DNA of 64,000 nucleotides from Oceanicella sp. SM1341 (GCF_003448965.1 NZ_QRGC01000005.1:62001-126000), one strand, 5' to 3'; counted from the first letter of the stretch, positions 48,907-57,632 are shown. Numbers and translations: made by a program. The notes: generated by a model not told the origin, from the sequence alone.

Positions 48907-49953
48907 TCAGGCCTTGCCGTAGCGGTAGGGCCGCCCGGCCTTCGCCATCGCGGCGTTGTAGTCCTTCAGGATCTGCACCACGCGGGCGTTGCGCTCGCTC
49001 TCGGCGGCGATCTCGTCCCAGAACTCGTGGGCGGCGGCCTCGACCGTGTCCCATTCCTCGTCGGGGATGGAGGTGAGCTGCATCTTGGTACCCTCCACGC
49101 GCAGCTTGGCCTCGCCGCCCCAGTACCAGTGCTGGCGGTAGTAGTGCGAGCTGTCCATGCACAGGCGGAACAGCTCCTTGAGGTGGTCGGGCAGCTCCTC
49201 CCAGCGCTCGGTGTTGGCGAAGTAGCTGCCGCACCAGGCGCCGGAGATGTTGTTGGTGAGGAAATAGGGCGTCACGTCGGCCCAGCCCACGGTGTAGTCC
49301 TCGGTGATGCCCGACCAGGCGATGCCGTCGAGCTCGCCCGTCTGCACCGCCACCTGCACGTCCTCCCAGGGCAGGGTCACCGGCACCACGCCGAAGCGCG
49401 ACAGGAAGCGGCCCGCGGTGGGGAAGGTGAACACCCGCTTGCCCTCGAGGTCGGCCAGCGAGCGGATCGGCTCCTTCGTGTTGAAATGGCACGGGTCCCA
49501 GGCCCCGGCGGAGAGCCAGGTCACCCCGTCGATCTCGCCGTAGGCCTCCTCCCAGATCTCGCGCAGGCCCCACTGGTTGAACAGCACCGGCACGTCGAGC
49601 GAGTAGCGCGTTGCGAAGGGGAAGTAGCCGCCGAAGACGGAGACATCCACCGGAGCGGCGATCGAATCATCGTCCGACTGCACGGCGTCGATGGTGCCGC
49701 GCTGCATGGCGCGGAACAGCTCGCCCGTGGGCACCAGCTGGTCGGCGAAGTAGAGCTCGATCTCCATCTGCCCCTGCGCCACCTTGTTGAAACTGTCGAT
49801 GGAGGGCTTGATCACGTGCTCGGCCAGCGCCGGGCCGGCATAGGTCTGCAGCCGCCACCTGATCGGGCTCTGCGCCTTCACGTAAGGCGCGGCGAGCGTG
49901 GTGCCGGTGGCGGCCGCCGCGGCGCCCAGCAGGAATTCGCGTCTCTTGGTCAT
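48907..49953 (-). CDS. TRAP transporter substrate-binding protein (DctP type)
   Basis: This 348-aa periplasmic binding protein has a Tat-like signal (MTKRREFLLGAAAAATGTTL) and the DctP fold: RWRLQTYAGPALAEH, LVPTGELFRAMQRGTIDAV and KRVFTFPTAGRFLSRFGVVP. The ligand is probably an organic acid. It is downstream of the DctQ and DctM genes in the same operon, separated from dctM by 41 nt with a GGGAGA site. Confidence 0.92.
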   Translation of the reverse strand: MTKRREFLLGAAAAATGTTLAAPYVKAQSPIRWRLQTYAGPALAEHVIKPSIDSFNKVAQGQMEIELYFADQLVPTGELFRAMQRGTIDAVQSDDDSIAAPVDVSVFGGYFPFATRYSLDVPVLFNQWGLREIWEEAYGEIDGVTWLSAGAWDPCHFNTKEPIRSLADLEGKRVFTFPTAGRFLSRFGVVPVTLPWEDVQVAVQTGELDGIAWSGITEDYTVGWADVTPYFLTNNISGAWCGSYFANTERWEELPDHLKELFRLCMDSSHYYRQHWYWGGEAKLRVEGTKMQLTSIPDEEWDTVEAAAHEFWDEIAAESERNARVVQILKDYNAAMAKAGRPYRYGKA

Positions 49954-49994
49954 TGCTCTTGTCTCCCTGTTTTGAAACGGCGCGCGGGAGGGGC

Positions 49995-51320
49995 TCAGCC
50001 CCGCGTCTGGACATGCTGCGGCAGCCACAGGGCGATCTGCGGGAAGATCGTCACCAGCGCCAGCGCGATGAGCATGATGAGGGCGAAGGGCAGCACCGAG
50101 CGGTAGATGTCGGAGAGCGAGATCTCCGGCGGCGCCATGGCCCGCATCAGGAACAGGTTGTAGCCGAAGGGCGGCGTCATGTAGGCGATCTGGCAGGTGA
50201 TGGTGTAGAGCACCCCGTACCACACCAGGTCGAACCCGAGCGCCCCCACCAGCGGGATGAACAGCGGCGCCACGATCACCAGCATCGCCGTGTCGTCGAG
50301 GAAGGTGCCCATGATGATGTAGGTGACCTGCATCAGGATGAGCACCTGCCAGGGGCTGAGGCCCCACTCATCCACGAACAGCGCCTCGATGGAGCGCACG
50401 GCGCCCAGCCCGTCGAACACCTGCCCGAAGCACAGGGCCGCGAGGATCACCCACATGAACATGCAGGAGATGCCCAGCGTCTGGCGCAGCGTGTCCTCCA
50501 TCACCTTGCGGGTGAGCCGGCCGCGGATGAAGGCCGCCCCCATGGCCGAGAGCGCGCCCACTGCCGAGCTCTCCACCAGGCTCGTCACCCCCATCAGGAA
50601 CAGGCCGGTCATCAGGAAGAAGATCAGCAGCGGCAGGATGCCGGCGCGCAGCAGGCCGAGCTTCTGCGACAGCGGCATGTCGCGCTCCTCGGGCGCGAGG
50701 GCGGGGCCGAGCGAGGGCTGCAGCCGGCAGCGCACGGCGATGTAGATCACGAAGAGCGCCGCCATCAGCAGCCCCGGCAGCGCGCCAGCGAGCCAGAGCT
50801 GCCCCACCGGCTGGCGCGCGATCATGCCGTAGAGCACCAGCACCACCGAGGGCGGCACCAGGATGCCGAGCGAGGAGCCGGCCTGCACCACCCCGGTCAC
50901 CATCACCTTGTCATAGCCGCGGCGCAGCAGCTCGGGCAGCGCGATGGTCGCCCCGATGGCCATGCCCGCCACCGAAAGCCCGTTCATCGCCGAAACCACC
51001 ACCATCACCCCGATGGTGCCGATGGCAAGCCCGCCGCGCAGGCCGCCGAACCACACGTGGAAGGCGCGGTAGAGATCGCTCGCGATGCCGCTCTCCGACA
51101 GCATGTAGCCCATGAAGATGAACAGCGGCAGGGTGAGCAGCGGGTACCATTTCATCAGCTTCATCGCGGCGGAGAAGGCGAGCTCGGAGCCGCCGTCGCC
51201 CCAGAGCAGCAGCGAGGCCACCACCGCCACGAAGCCGATGGCGCCGAACACGCGCTGCCCGGTGAGCAGCATCACCATGAGCGAGGCGAACATGGTGAGC
51301 GCGATCATCTCGTAGCTCAT
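49995..51320 (-). CDS. TRAP transporter large permease (DctM type)
   Basis: This 441-aa membrane protein with about twelve spans forms the transport channel of a TRAP system. It has typical segments such as LTLPLFIFMGYMLSESGI, SAMNGLSVAGMAIGATI and GSSLGILVPPSVVLVLYG. The ATG overlaps the dctQ stop (ATGA), so the two permease genes are translationally coupled. Confidence 0.95.
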   Translation of the reverse strand: MSYEMIALTMFASLMVMLLTGQRVFGAIGFVAVVASLLLWGDGGSELAFSAAMKLMKWYPLLTLPLFIFMGYMLSESGIASDLYRAFHVWFGGLRGGLAIGTIGVMVVVSAMNGLSVAGMAIGATIALPELLRRGYDKVMVTGVVQAGSSLGILVPPSVVLVLYGMIARQPVGQLWLAGALPGLLMAALFVIYIAVRCRLQPSLGPALAPEERDMPLSQKLGLLRAGILPLLIFFLMTGLFLMGVTSLVESSAVGALSAMGAAFIRGRLTRKVMEDTLRQTLGISCMFMWVILAALCFGQVFDGLGAVRSIEALFVDEWGLSPWQVLILMQVTYIIMGTFLDDTAMLVIVAPLFIPLVGALGFDLVWYGVLYTITCQIAYMTPPFGYNLFLMRAMAPPEISLSDIYRSVLPFALIMLIALALVTIFPQIALWLPQHVQTRG

Positions 51321-51826
51321 GCGATTTCCTCGCCGCGGATGCGCGCGATGTCGCGCAGGAACACGGCGCTGGCCTGCAGCAGCATCAGGAAGATGCCGAG
51401 GCACATCACCAGCTTGATCGGCGCCATGTAGGGCCGCCAGCTCGAGTAGCTGCGCTCGCCGTATTCCAGTGCGTAGGCGGTGCTGGACACGGCGCCGTAG
51501 AACAGCAGCGCGAGGTAGAACATCAGGAACAGGCAGGTGATGCCGTCGGCCCAGGCCTTGGCCCCCGGGCTCCAGCGGCCGTAGAGCAGGTCCATGCGCA
51601 CATGGTCGCCGAGCTGCATCGAGTAGGGCCCGCCAAGCAGGTAGTAGCCGGTCATCACGAACTGGGCCATCTCGAGCGTCCAGAGCGAGGGCAGGAACAC
51701 GCCCTTCGACACCGAGGACCACAGCAGGATGCCCATCATCACGAAGATCAGGTACATGGCCGCGCGGCCGATGACGCGGTTCACCCGCTCGACCCAGCGG
51801 ATGTAGGCCAGGAGGAAGGCCGGCAT
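51317..51826 (-). CDS. TRAP transporter small permease (DctQ type)
   Basis: This 169-aa protein has four membrane spans and the DctQ pattern. It heads the three-gene TRAP unit. The N-terminal Met (51826) is the only reasonable start. Confidence 0.92.
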   Translation of the reverse strand: MPAFLLAYIRWVERVNRVIGRAAMYLIFVMMGILLWSSVSKGVFLPSLWTLEMAQFVMTGYYLLGGPYSMQLGDHVRMDLLYGRWSPGAKAWADGITCLFLMFYLALLFYGAVSSTAYALEYGERSYSSWRPYMAPIKLVMCLGIFLMLLQASAVFLRDIARIRGEEIA

Positions 51827-51942
51827 CAGCCCGTCGCCCCCGCCGGGAAGGCTTCGACAGCGGGCCCCGGCAGCCTGTTTGGCAGGATCGGGAGGAACGT
51901 CAGCTCGGACAAACGGAGATCTCCACGGCAGAACCGCGGATC

Positions 51943-51972
51943 ATCAATCCGGATATTGAACGGCCCGTCAAT
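51943..51972 (-). promoter_or_regulatory. Candidate TRAP operon promoter with inverted repeat
   Basis: Minus strand: TTGACG (51971-51966), 17-nt spacer, ATTGAT (51948-51943). An inverted repeat ATTGA-N8-TCAAT (51955-51972) overlaps the -35 and may be an operator. Confidence 0.4.
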
Positions 51973-52120
51973 CCCCCCTGCCGATTTTCAGGGCTGTCTC
52001 TCGTCCCGTTCTGCACACAACTGACGCACATGGATCGCCGTTGCCCGATTACGTGCATCTCCCCATCCCCGCCGCACCGACGAAGCGACCGGCCGGAGCA
52101 GAGCGCCGCGCAGCGGCCCG

Positions 52121-52187
52121 GGACCGGGGCACGCCCCGGTCCGGGGAGCGGCACAGCCGCTCCTGCGCCGGATGCATGGCATCCGGC
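52121..52187 (-). terminator. Three consecutive perfect hairpins downstream of hemP
   Basis: Stems are ggaccgggg/ccccggtcc (52121-52142), gagcggc-aca-gccgctc (52146-52162) and gccggatgc-atg-gcatccggc (52167-52187). They begin 52 nt past the hemP stop. No T run follows, so this is a stacked hairpin block of termination or RNA-stability type. Confidence 0.55.
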
Positions 52188-52238
52188 GGGGGCCGCGTTC
52201 CGCCCCGCCCCGACGCCGGCGCGGGATGGCGCCACCGT

Positions 52239-52538
52239 TCACTTCGTGAGGATAAGCTTGCCCTGGCGGGTGATGCGCAGCAGGTAGCTCTTGCCATCGA
52301 GCATGATCACCGCCTCGGTGCCGCCGGCCGTGAGTTCGCGCACCTCGTGGCGCGGGGCGGTGTCGAGCAACTGCAGGGCCGCGGCCTGCGCCTCCGCGCT
52401 GGCCCGGGCGTCGGCGGAGGGAGAGGCGGGCGCCATGCCGCCCTCGCGCCCGGCGCCGCAGCCGGCCTCGCTGTCGCGAACCGGCTCCTGCTCGCGATCC
52501 TGCGCTGGTGGCCGCTGCCGCCGGTCGTCCTCGCTCAT
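52239..52538 (-). CDS. hemP: Hemin uptake protein HemP
   Basis: This 99-aa protein ends with the HemP core: VRELTAGGTEAVIMLDGKSY followed by LLRITRQGKLILTK. HemP is a small haem-uptake activator. The N-terminal half is polar and Arg/Ala-rich, longer than in many members. The ATG overlaps the stop of the upstream small gene (ATGA). It is divergent from hemSTUV. Confidence 0.88.
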   Translation of the reverse strand: MSEDDRRQRPPAQDREQEPVRDSEAGCGAGREGGMAPASPSADARASAEAQAAALQLLDTAPRHEVRELTAGGTEAVIMLDGKSYLLRITRQGKLILTK

Positions 52539-52720
52539 GACCGGGTCTCCAGCCGGTCGAGCAGATGCTCGAGGGAGAGCTCCACGGGCACCAGCCAGCC
52601 CAGGCTGTCGCGCAGGAGCTCGAGCCCCTCGGCCCGCCGCCCGGCGCTTCCGGGCTCCACGGCCGCCGCGGCGCCACGGCGGCCCGGCCGGCCCGATACC
52701 GCTTCGAGATAGATGACCAT
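52535..52720 (-). CDS. Small protein translationally coupled to hemP, unrecognised
   Basis: I do not recognise this 61-aa product. It begins MVIYLEAVSGRPGRRG, has a basic Ala/Gly-rich middle and an amphipathic C-terminal segment LGWLVPVELSLEHLLDRLE. The start at 52720 follows CGGGGGGATC; an in-frame ATG six codons earlier is also possible. The 4-nt overlap with hemP and the shared promoter region suggest a role in haem acquisition. Confidence 0.5.
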   Translation of the reverse strand: MVIYLEAVSGRPGRRGAAAAVEPGSAGRRAEGLELLRDSLGWLVPVELSLEHLLDRLETRS

Positions 52721-52779
52721 CGGATCCCCCCGGGACATGCAAACTGCGCGTGCCGGGTGATCCGGACGCTGCCATTAAC

Positions 52780-52801
52780 CTGACAAAAATACTTTTGTCA
52801 G
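52780..52801. promoter_or_regulatory. 22-bp palindrome upstream of hemP and hemS, candidate iron operator
   Basis: ctgacaaaaa-tacttttgtcag style dyad: 10 of 11 pairs match across the centre at 52790/52791, with TGAC/GTCA outer arms and A/T-rich inner arms. It lies 59 nt upstream of the small hemP-linked ORF. Iron-responsive regulators of this group (IscR-type Iron-Rhodo box or Irr) are the likely readers, but the exact consensus was not checked. Confidence 0.7.
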
Positions 52802-52824
52802 TCAATTCGCCGCGCGCGCTCATG

Positions 52825-52853
52825 TTGACAGTTTTGATCGGAATACGGTAGCT
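52825..52853 (+). promoter_or_regulatory. Candidate hemSTUV promoter
   Basis: A perfect TTGACA (52825-52830) with a weak -10 (GTAGCT at 52848-52853, 17-nt spacing). It is about 119 nt before hemS and 24 nt past the palindrome, which could influence both directions. Confidence 0.4.
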
Positions 52854-52971
52854 GAGACCATCGAGCCACCCGCGGCAGGCCTTGCCGGTGCGGGAAGCCA
52901 GTGCACCGTGCCCGCCCCCCGGACGCTGCGCTGGCCGCGCGTCCCGCCCCCCACCCCGAGGATGGACCCAT

Positions 52972-54051
52972 ATGCTCGAATCGCCCGATCCCTCCGCCCT
53001 TTTCGCCCGGTACACGGCCCTGGTCTCGGAAGGCGGCACCCGCCGCGCCCGCGACGCGGCCGCCCAGCTGGGGGTGCCCGAGGCCCTTCTGGTGGACGCG
53101 AAGCGCGCCGGCGGCGAGGCCCGCCGCCTGCGCCCCGACCCCGAGCGGGGCTTCGCCCCCGTTCTGGAAGCGCTCCCGGGCGTGGGCGACATCATGTCCC
53201 TCACCCGCAACGAGGCCTGCGTGCACGAGCGCCACGGCCGCTTCGAGGCGCTGAGCTTCGAGGGCGGCGCCGGGCTGGTGCTGGGCCCCGAGATCGACCT
53301 GCGCCTGTTCCTGAACCGCTGGGCCTCGGGCTTTGCCGTGCGCGAGCAGGTCGCCTCCGGTGACCGCATCTCGCTGCAGTTCTTCGACGCCACGGGCACC
53401 GCGATCCAGAAGATCTACGCCACCGACGCGACCGACCGCACCGCCTTCGACGCGCTGATCGAGACCTGGGAGATGCCGGCAGAGGCCGCCGCCGCCGCCC
53501 CGCTCACCGTCGAGCCCGCCACCCCCGCGCGCCCCGACCGGCCGGACAGCGCCGTCGACACCGCCGCCCTGCGCGCCGACTGGGCGGCGATGCAGGACAC
53601 GCACGAGTTCTTCGGCATGCTGCGCCGCCACGATGTCGGACGCCAGCAGGCGCTGCGCCTCGCCGACCCCGCCTTCGCCACGCCCCTCGCCCCCGGCGCC
53701 GAGACCCGGCTGCTCGAGGGCGCGGCCGCCGCGGGCCTGCCGATCATGGTCTTCGTGGGCAATGCCGGCACCATCCAGATCCACACCGGCCCGGTGGCCA
53801 CCATCCGGCCGCACGGCCCCTGGATCAACGTGCTCGACCCGCGCTTCAACCTGCACCTGCGCACCGACGCGGTGGCCGGGGCCTGGGTGGTGCGCAAGCC
53901 CACCTCCGACGGCATCGTGACCTCGGTCGAGCTCTTCGACGACACCGGCTTCTGCGTCTGCATGTTCTTCGGCGCCCGCAAGCCCGGCCAGCCGGAGCGC
54001 GAGGACTGGCGCGCCCTGGTCGCCGGGCTCGAAGACCCGGTGCCGGCATGA
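52972..54051 (+). CDS. hemS: Haem-degrading/haem-binding protein HemS
   Basis: This 359-aa cytoplasmic protein has two ChuX/HutX-like repeats (about 10-165 and 185-345). RNEACVHERHGRFE (about residues 78-91) holds the first-repeat motif. HemS-type proteins receive haem and release iron. The ATG at 52972 has a GAGGATGG site; the frame is open upstream to 52882 without a better one. It heads hemSTUV with ATGA overlap to hemT. Confidence 0.9.
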   Translation: MLESPDPSALFARYTALVSEGGTRRARDAAAQLGVPEALLVDAKRAGGEARRLRPDPERGFAPVLEALPGVGDIMSLTRNEACVHERHGRFEALSFEGGAGLVLGPEIDLRLFLNRWASGFAVREQVASGDRISLQFFDATGTAIQKIYATDATDRTAFDALIETWEMPAEAAAAAPLTVEPATPARPDRPDSAVDTAALRADWAAMQDTHEFFGMLRRHDVGRQQALRLADPAFATPLAPGAETRLLEGAAAAGLPIMVFVGNAGTIQIHTGPVATIRPHGPWINVLDPRFNLHLRTDAVAGAWVVRKPTSDGIVTSVELFDDTGFCVCMFFGARKPGQPEREDWRALVAGLEDPVPA

Positions 54052-54905
54052 TCGCCCGTCGCCTGGCCCCAGCGCTGCTCGCCGCCCTCCTCACCACGGC
54101 AGCCGCGGCGCAGGAGCGGGTGGTTATCGCCGGCGGCGACCTCACCGAGATCGCCTTCGCCCTCGGCGAGGGCGCGCGGGTGGTGGCGGCCGACACCACG
54201 TCGAACTACCCCGCCGCGGTGGAGGCGCTGCCCAAGGTGGGCTACCTGCGCGCCCTGCCCGCCGAGGGCATCCTGGCCCAGGCGCCGGACCTGATGATCG
54301 CCGGGCCCGAGGCCGGCCCGCCGCCGGTGCTGGAGCAGCTTCGCGCCGCGGGCCTCGAGATCGCCACCGGTCCCGAGGGCATCACCCCGGACGTGGTGCC
54401 GCAGAAGATCCGCTTCGTCGCCGATGCCCTCGGCGTGCCGGAGCGGGCGGAGCCGATGGTCGCCGCCTTCGAGGCCGAGATGACCGAGCTCGCCGGCCTC
54501 GCCGAGGGCTTCACCGACCACCCGCGCGTGCTCTTCCTGCTCGCGGTGCAGGAAGGCGCGCCGCTGGTGGCCGGCAGCGGCACCGAGGCGGGCGAGATGA
54601 TCCGTCTCGCCGGCGGGGTGAACGCGGTGGAGGGCATCGAGGGCTACCGCCCGATGACGCCCGAGGCGATCATCGCCGCCGCCCCCGACGTGGTGCTGAT
54701 GATGCGCGATTTCCTCGGCCGCTACGGCGGGGCGGAGGCCATCCTCGCCCGCCCCGACATCGCCCAGACCGAGGCCGGACGCGAAGGCCGGCTGGTGGCG
54801 ATGGACGGCATGATGCTGGTGGGCTACGGGCCGCGCACGCCCGCGGCACTGCGCGAACTGATGCGCGCCCTCCACCCCGCGGACGCCGACCGCCTTGGCC
54901 TCTGA
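54048..54905 (+). CDS. hemT: Haem ABC transporter substrate-binding protein
   Basis: This 285-aa periplasmic protein has a signal peptide (MIARRLAPALLAALLTTAAA) and the haem/siderophore-binding fold: RVVIAGGDLTEIAFALGEG, KVGYLRALPAEGILAQAPD and a C-terminal PDVVLMMRDFL. The start overlaps hemS by 4 nt and the stop overlaps hemU by 11 nt. Confidence 0.92.
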   Translation: MIARRLAPALLAALLTTAAAAQERVVIAGGDLTEIAFALGEGARVVAADTTSNYPAAVEALPKVGYLRALPAEGILAQAPDLMIAGPEAGPPPVLEQLRAAGLEIATGPEGITPDVVPQKIRFVADALGVPERAEPMVAAFEAEMTELAGLAEGFTDHPRVLFLLAVQEGAPLVAGSGTEAGEMIRLAGGVNAVEGIEGYRPMTPEAIIAAAPDVVLMMRDFLGRYGGAEAILARPDIAQTEAGREGRLVAMDGMMLVGYGPRTPAALRELMRALHPADADRLGL

Positions 54906-55947
54906 GGCCGCCGATATCCCGGCCCCGCGGCTCACCGGCCGCAGCCTGGGCCCGCCGCTGCTGCTCGCACTCACGCTGGTGCTGGCGCTCGCGGGGCTGG
55001 GGCTCGGCCCGGTGGCCATCACCCCGGCCGAGATGCTGGCGGTGATCACCGGCCACGGCACGCCGGCGCATGAGGCGATCCTGCTGCAGATCCGCGCGCC
55101 GCGGGTGGTGCTCGCGCTTGCCGCGGGCACCAGTCTCGCGCTGTCGGGCGCCACGCTGCAGGGCGTGCTGCGCAACCCGCTGGCCGACCCCGGGCTGATC
55201 GGCGTCACCGCGGGCGCGGCGCTCGGCGCGGTCTCGGTGATCGTGCTCGCCGGCGGCGCCACGGCCCTTCCGCCGGGCCTGCGCCCCTACCTGCTGCCCG
55301 TCGGCGCCTTCGCCGGGGCCGCGGCGGTGACGAGCTTCGTCTTCCTCGCCGCGCGCAGCCGCGCCGGCACCTCGGTGGCAACCCTCATCCTCGCCGGCGT
55401 GGCGGTGAACGCCATCGCCTTCGCCGGCATCGGCGGGCTGATCTACGTGAGCGACGACGTGGCGCTGCGCACCCTCTCGCTGTGGCAGATGGGCTCGCTC
55501 GGCGGGGCGGGCTGGCCGGTGGCGCTGGTCGCACTCGGCTTCGCCGCCCTCGCCGCCGCGCGCTTCCTGCCGCTCGCCGCGGCACTCGACCTGTTCCAGC
55601 TCGGCGAGCGCGCCGCCTTCCACGCCGGGCTCGACGTGGAGCGGGCGAAGTTCCGCGCCGGGCTCTGGACCGCGGTCGCGACCGGGGCTGCCACCGCCGC
55701 CGCCGGGCCCATCGGCTTCATCGGCCTCGTCGCGCCGCATCTGGCGCGGCTGATGTGCGGGCCCGGCCACCGGGCGGTGCTGCCGGTCTCCGCGCTAATG
55801 GGCACGGCGCTCCTGCTCCTCGCCGACCTCGCGACCCGCCTCGCGGTGCCGCCGGCGGAGCCCCCCATCGGCCTTGCCACCAGCCTCATCGGCGGGCCGT
55901 TCTTCCTGTGGCTGCTGCTGCGCAAGCGGGGGGCGGCGCATGGCTGA
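54895..55947 (+). CDS. hemU: Haem ABC transporter permease
   Basis: This 350-aa FecCD-family permease has about nine to ten membrane spans and the signatures LQGVLRNPLADPGLIG and GPIGFIGLVAPHLARL for ATPase contact. The start is TTG 54895 inside hemT; no ATG lies near. It is co-translated with hemT and hmuV. Confidence 0.92.
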   Translation: MASEAADIPAPRLTGRSLGPPLLLALTLVLALAGLGLGPVAITPAEMLAVITGHGTPAHEAILLQIRAPRVVLALAAGTSLALSGATLQGVLRNPLADPGLIGVTAGAALGAVSVIVLAGGATALPPGLRPYLLPVGAFAGAAAVTSFVFLAARSRAGTSVATLILAGVAVNAIAFAGIGGLIYVSDDVALRTLSLWQMGSLGGAGWPVALVALGFAALAAARFLPLAAALDLFQLGERAAFHAGLDVERAKFRAGLWTAVATGAATAAAGPIGFIGLVAPHLARLMCGPGHRAVLPVSALMGTALLLLADLATRLAVPPAEPPIGLATSLIGGPFFLWLLLRKRGAAHG

Positions 55948-56755
55948 ACCCGCCTCGCTCGCGCTGGAAACCGTCACGCTGCGCCTTTCGGGCCGCGAGG
56001 TGCTGAGCGCGGTGAGCTTCGATGTGCGCCCGGGCGAGCTGCTCGCCCTCTGCGGGCCGAACGGCGCGGGCAAGTCGAGCCTGCTCTCGGTCCTCGCCGG
56101 CGACAGGGCGCCGGAGCGCGGCGCCGCCCGGCTCAACGGCGCGGAGATCACCTCCCTCCCCGCCGCCACGCTGGCGCGGGCGCGCGCGGTGCTCGAGCAA
56201 TCGCCCGCCACCGCCCTGCCCTTCACCGCCGAGGCGCTGGCCGGCCTTGCCATCCCCCGCGCCATCCCGCCGGCCGAGGCCCGGGCCATCGCCGCCACCG
56301 CACTGGCCGACGTGGGCCTCGCCGACCGCGCCCGCGTGCCGCTGTCGCGCCTCTCGGGCGGGCAGCAGCTGCGCGCGCATCTCGCCCGCACGCTCGCCCA
56401 GCTGCGCGCCGGGCGGCAGCTCGGCGGCGGGCACTGGCTGCTGCTCGACGAGCCGACCGCGAGCCTCGACATCGCCCAGCAGATCGCCACCATGCGCATC
56501 GCCGCCGCCGAGGCGCGCGCCGGTGCGGGCGTGGTGGCGGTGCTGCACGACCTCAACCTCGCCGCCGCCTTCGCCGACCGGATCGGGCTGATGGAGGCCG
56601 GCCGGCTGGTGGCGCTGGGGCCGCCGCGGGCGGTCTGCACCCCCTCGCGCCTCGGCCGGCTCTACGCTACAGAGGTCTCGGTCGAGACCGGGCCGGACGG
56701 CGCCCTGCGCATCCTGCCGCATTACGGCGCCGCCCCGGCGCCCGGCCCGGGCTGA
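55940..56755 (+). CDS. hmuV: Haem ABC transporter ATP-binding protein
   Basis: This 271-aa ABC ATPase has Walker A GPNGAGKSS (about residue 38), signature LSGGQQLRAHLAR, Walker B WLLLDEPTASLD and a switch His in LHDLN. It energises the HemU permease. The ATG overlaps hemU by 8 nt. It ends 30 nt before the monooxygenase gene. Confidence 0.94.
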   Translation: MAEPASLALETVTLRLSGREVLSAVSFDVRPGELLALCGPNGAGKSSLLSVLAGDRAPERGAARLNGAEITSLPAATLARARAVLEQSPATALPFTAEALAGLAIPRAIPPAEARAIAATALADVGLADRARVPLSRLSGGQQLRAHLARTLAQLRAGRQLGGGHWLLLDEPTASLDIAQQIATMRIAAAEARAGAGVVAVLHDLNLAAAFADRIGLMEAGRLVALGPPRAVCTPSRLGRLYATEVSVETGPDGALRILPHYGAAPAPGPG

Positions 56756-56785
56756 GCGGCCCGGACACCAGAAGGGAGAACCCAG

Positions 56786-57094
56786 ATGTTCCTTGCCATG
56801 AACCGTTTCCGCGTGCTGCCCGAGGCCACCGAGAGCTTCGAGGAGGTGTGGCGCAGCCGCGAGAGCCACCTGCACGAGGTGCCGGGCTTCGTCTCCTTCC
56901 ACCTGCTGAAGGGGCCGGAGGCGGAGGACCACACGCTCTACGCCTCGCACACGATCTGGAAGGACCGCGCCGCCTTCGAGGCCTGGACGAAATCCGAGCA
57001 GTTCCGCCGCGCCCATGCCGGCGCCGGGCAGAACAAGCCGATGACCCTGGGCCACCCGCAGGTGGAGCTCTTCGAGTCGATCCTCGAGGCGTAG
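56786..57094 (+). CDS. IsdG-like haem monooxygenase / ABM-domain protein
   Basis: This 102-aa small protein has an antibiotic-biosynthesis-monooxygenase ferredoxin-like fold. Asn6, Trp67 and His77 match the positions of the IsdG/IsdI catalytic triad (Asn7, Trp67, His77). In the haem operon this makes haem degradation the best guess. AGAAGGGAGAA precedes the ATG. Confidence 0.82.
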   Translation: MFLAMNRFRVLPEATESFEEVWRSRESHLHEVPGFVSFHLLKGPEAEDHTLYASHTIWKDRAAFEAWTKSEQFRRAHAGAGQNKPMTLGHPQVELFESILEA

Positions 57095-57161
57095 GTTCCG
57101 TGGGGGGCGCGCCGGCGCGCCCCCGCTTGCCCGAAACGTGCAGGCGCACTAATGTAGGCGC

Positions 57162-57632
57162 ATGGATCCCGATTGCACATGTTTCCGGGTGCGCCGCCTC
57201 GCCCGGCAGATCTCGCAGATCTATGACGCCGCCTTGCGCGAGGCGGGGCTGAAGGGCACCCAGATGACCCTTCTCGAGACCATCCGCGGCCGCGGCCCCC
57301 TGTGCATCGCCGACCTGGCCGAGGCGGTGGGGGCAGAGCGCAGCTCCGTCACCCGCGCGCTGGCGCCGCTCACCGCCGAGGGCTGGGTGTCGATCGGCCA
57401 GGGCTGCGACGGGCGCACCAAGGCGGTGCGCATCACCCCCGCCGGGGCCGAGCGCATCGCGCTGGCCGAGCCGCTCTGGGCGCGCGCCCAGGCCGAGGTG
57501 GCCCGGCTGCTGGGCACCCCCGGCAAGGTCGAGCTCGACCGCATGCTCGACGAGGCCTCCCGCCTGCTGCACGAAACCGATCCGGAGGCCGGGCCCGACC
57601 CGCACCGCGAGGCCGACACCGCCCCGCCCTGA
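57162..57632 (+). CDS. MarR family transcriptional regulator
   Basis: This 156-aa winged-helix protein has CIADLAEAVGAERSSVTRAL (recognition helix area, about residues 47-66) and the wing DGRTKAVRITPAG. It starts MDPDCTCFRVRRLARQ, with two nearby Cys residues that might sense redox. It is just upstream of the MATE gene, its probable target. Confidence 0.88.
   Translation: MDPDCTCFRVRRLARQISQIYDAALREAGLKGTQMTLLETIRGRGPLCIADLAEAVGAERSSVTRALAPLTAEGWVSIGQGCDGRTKAVRITPAGAERIALAEPLWARAQAEVARLLGTPGKVELDRMLDEASRLLHETDPEAGPDPHREADTAPP

Larger units (their letters stand above)
51827..52238. other. Gap between the TRAP operon and hemP
   Basis: These 412 nt hold the probable TRAP promoter (51943-51972) and a cluster of three hairpins (52121-52187) past the hemP stop. 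I see no gene. Confidence 0.6.
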
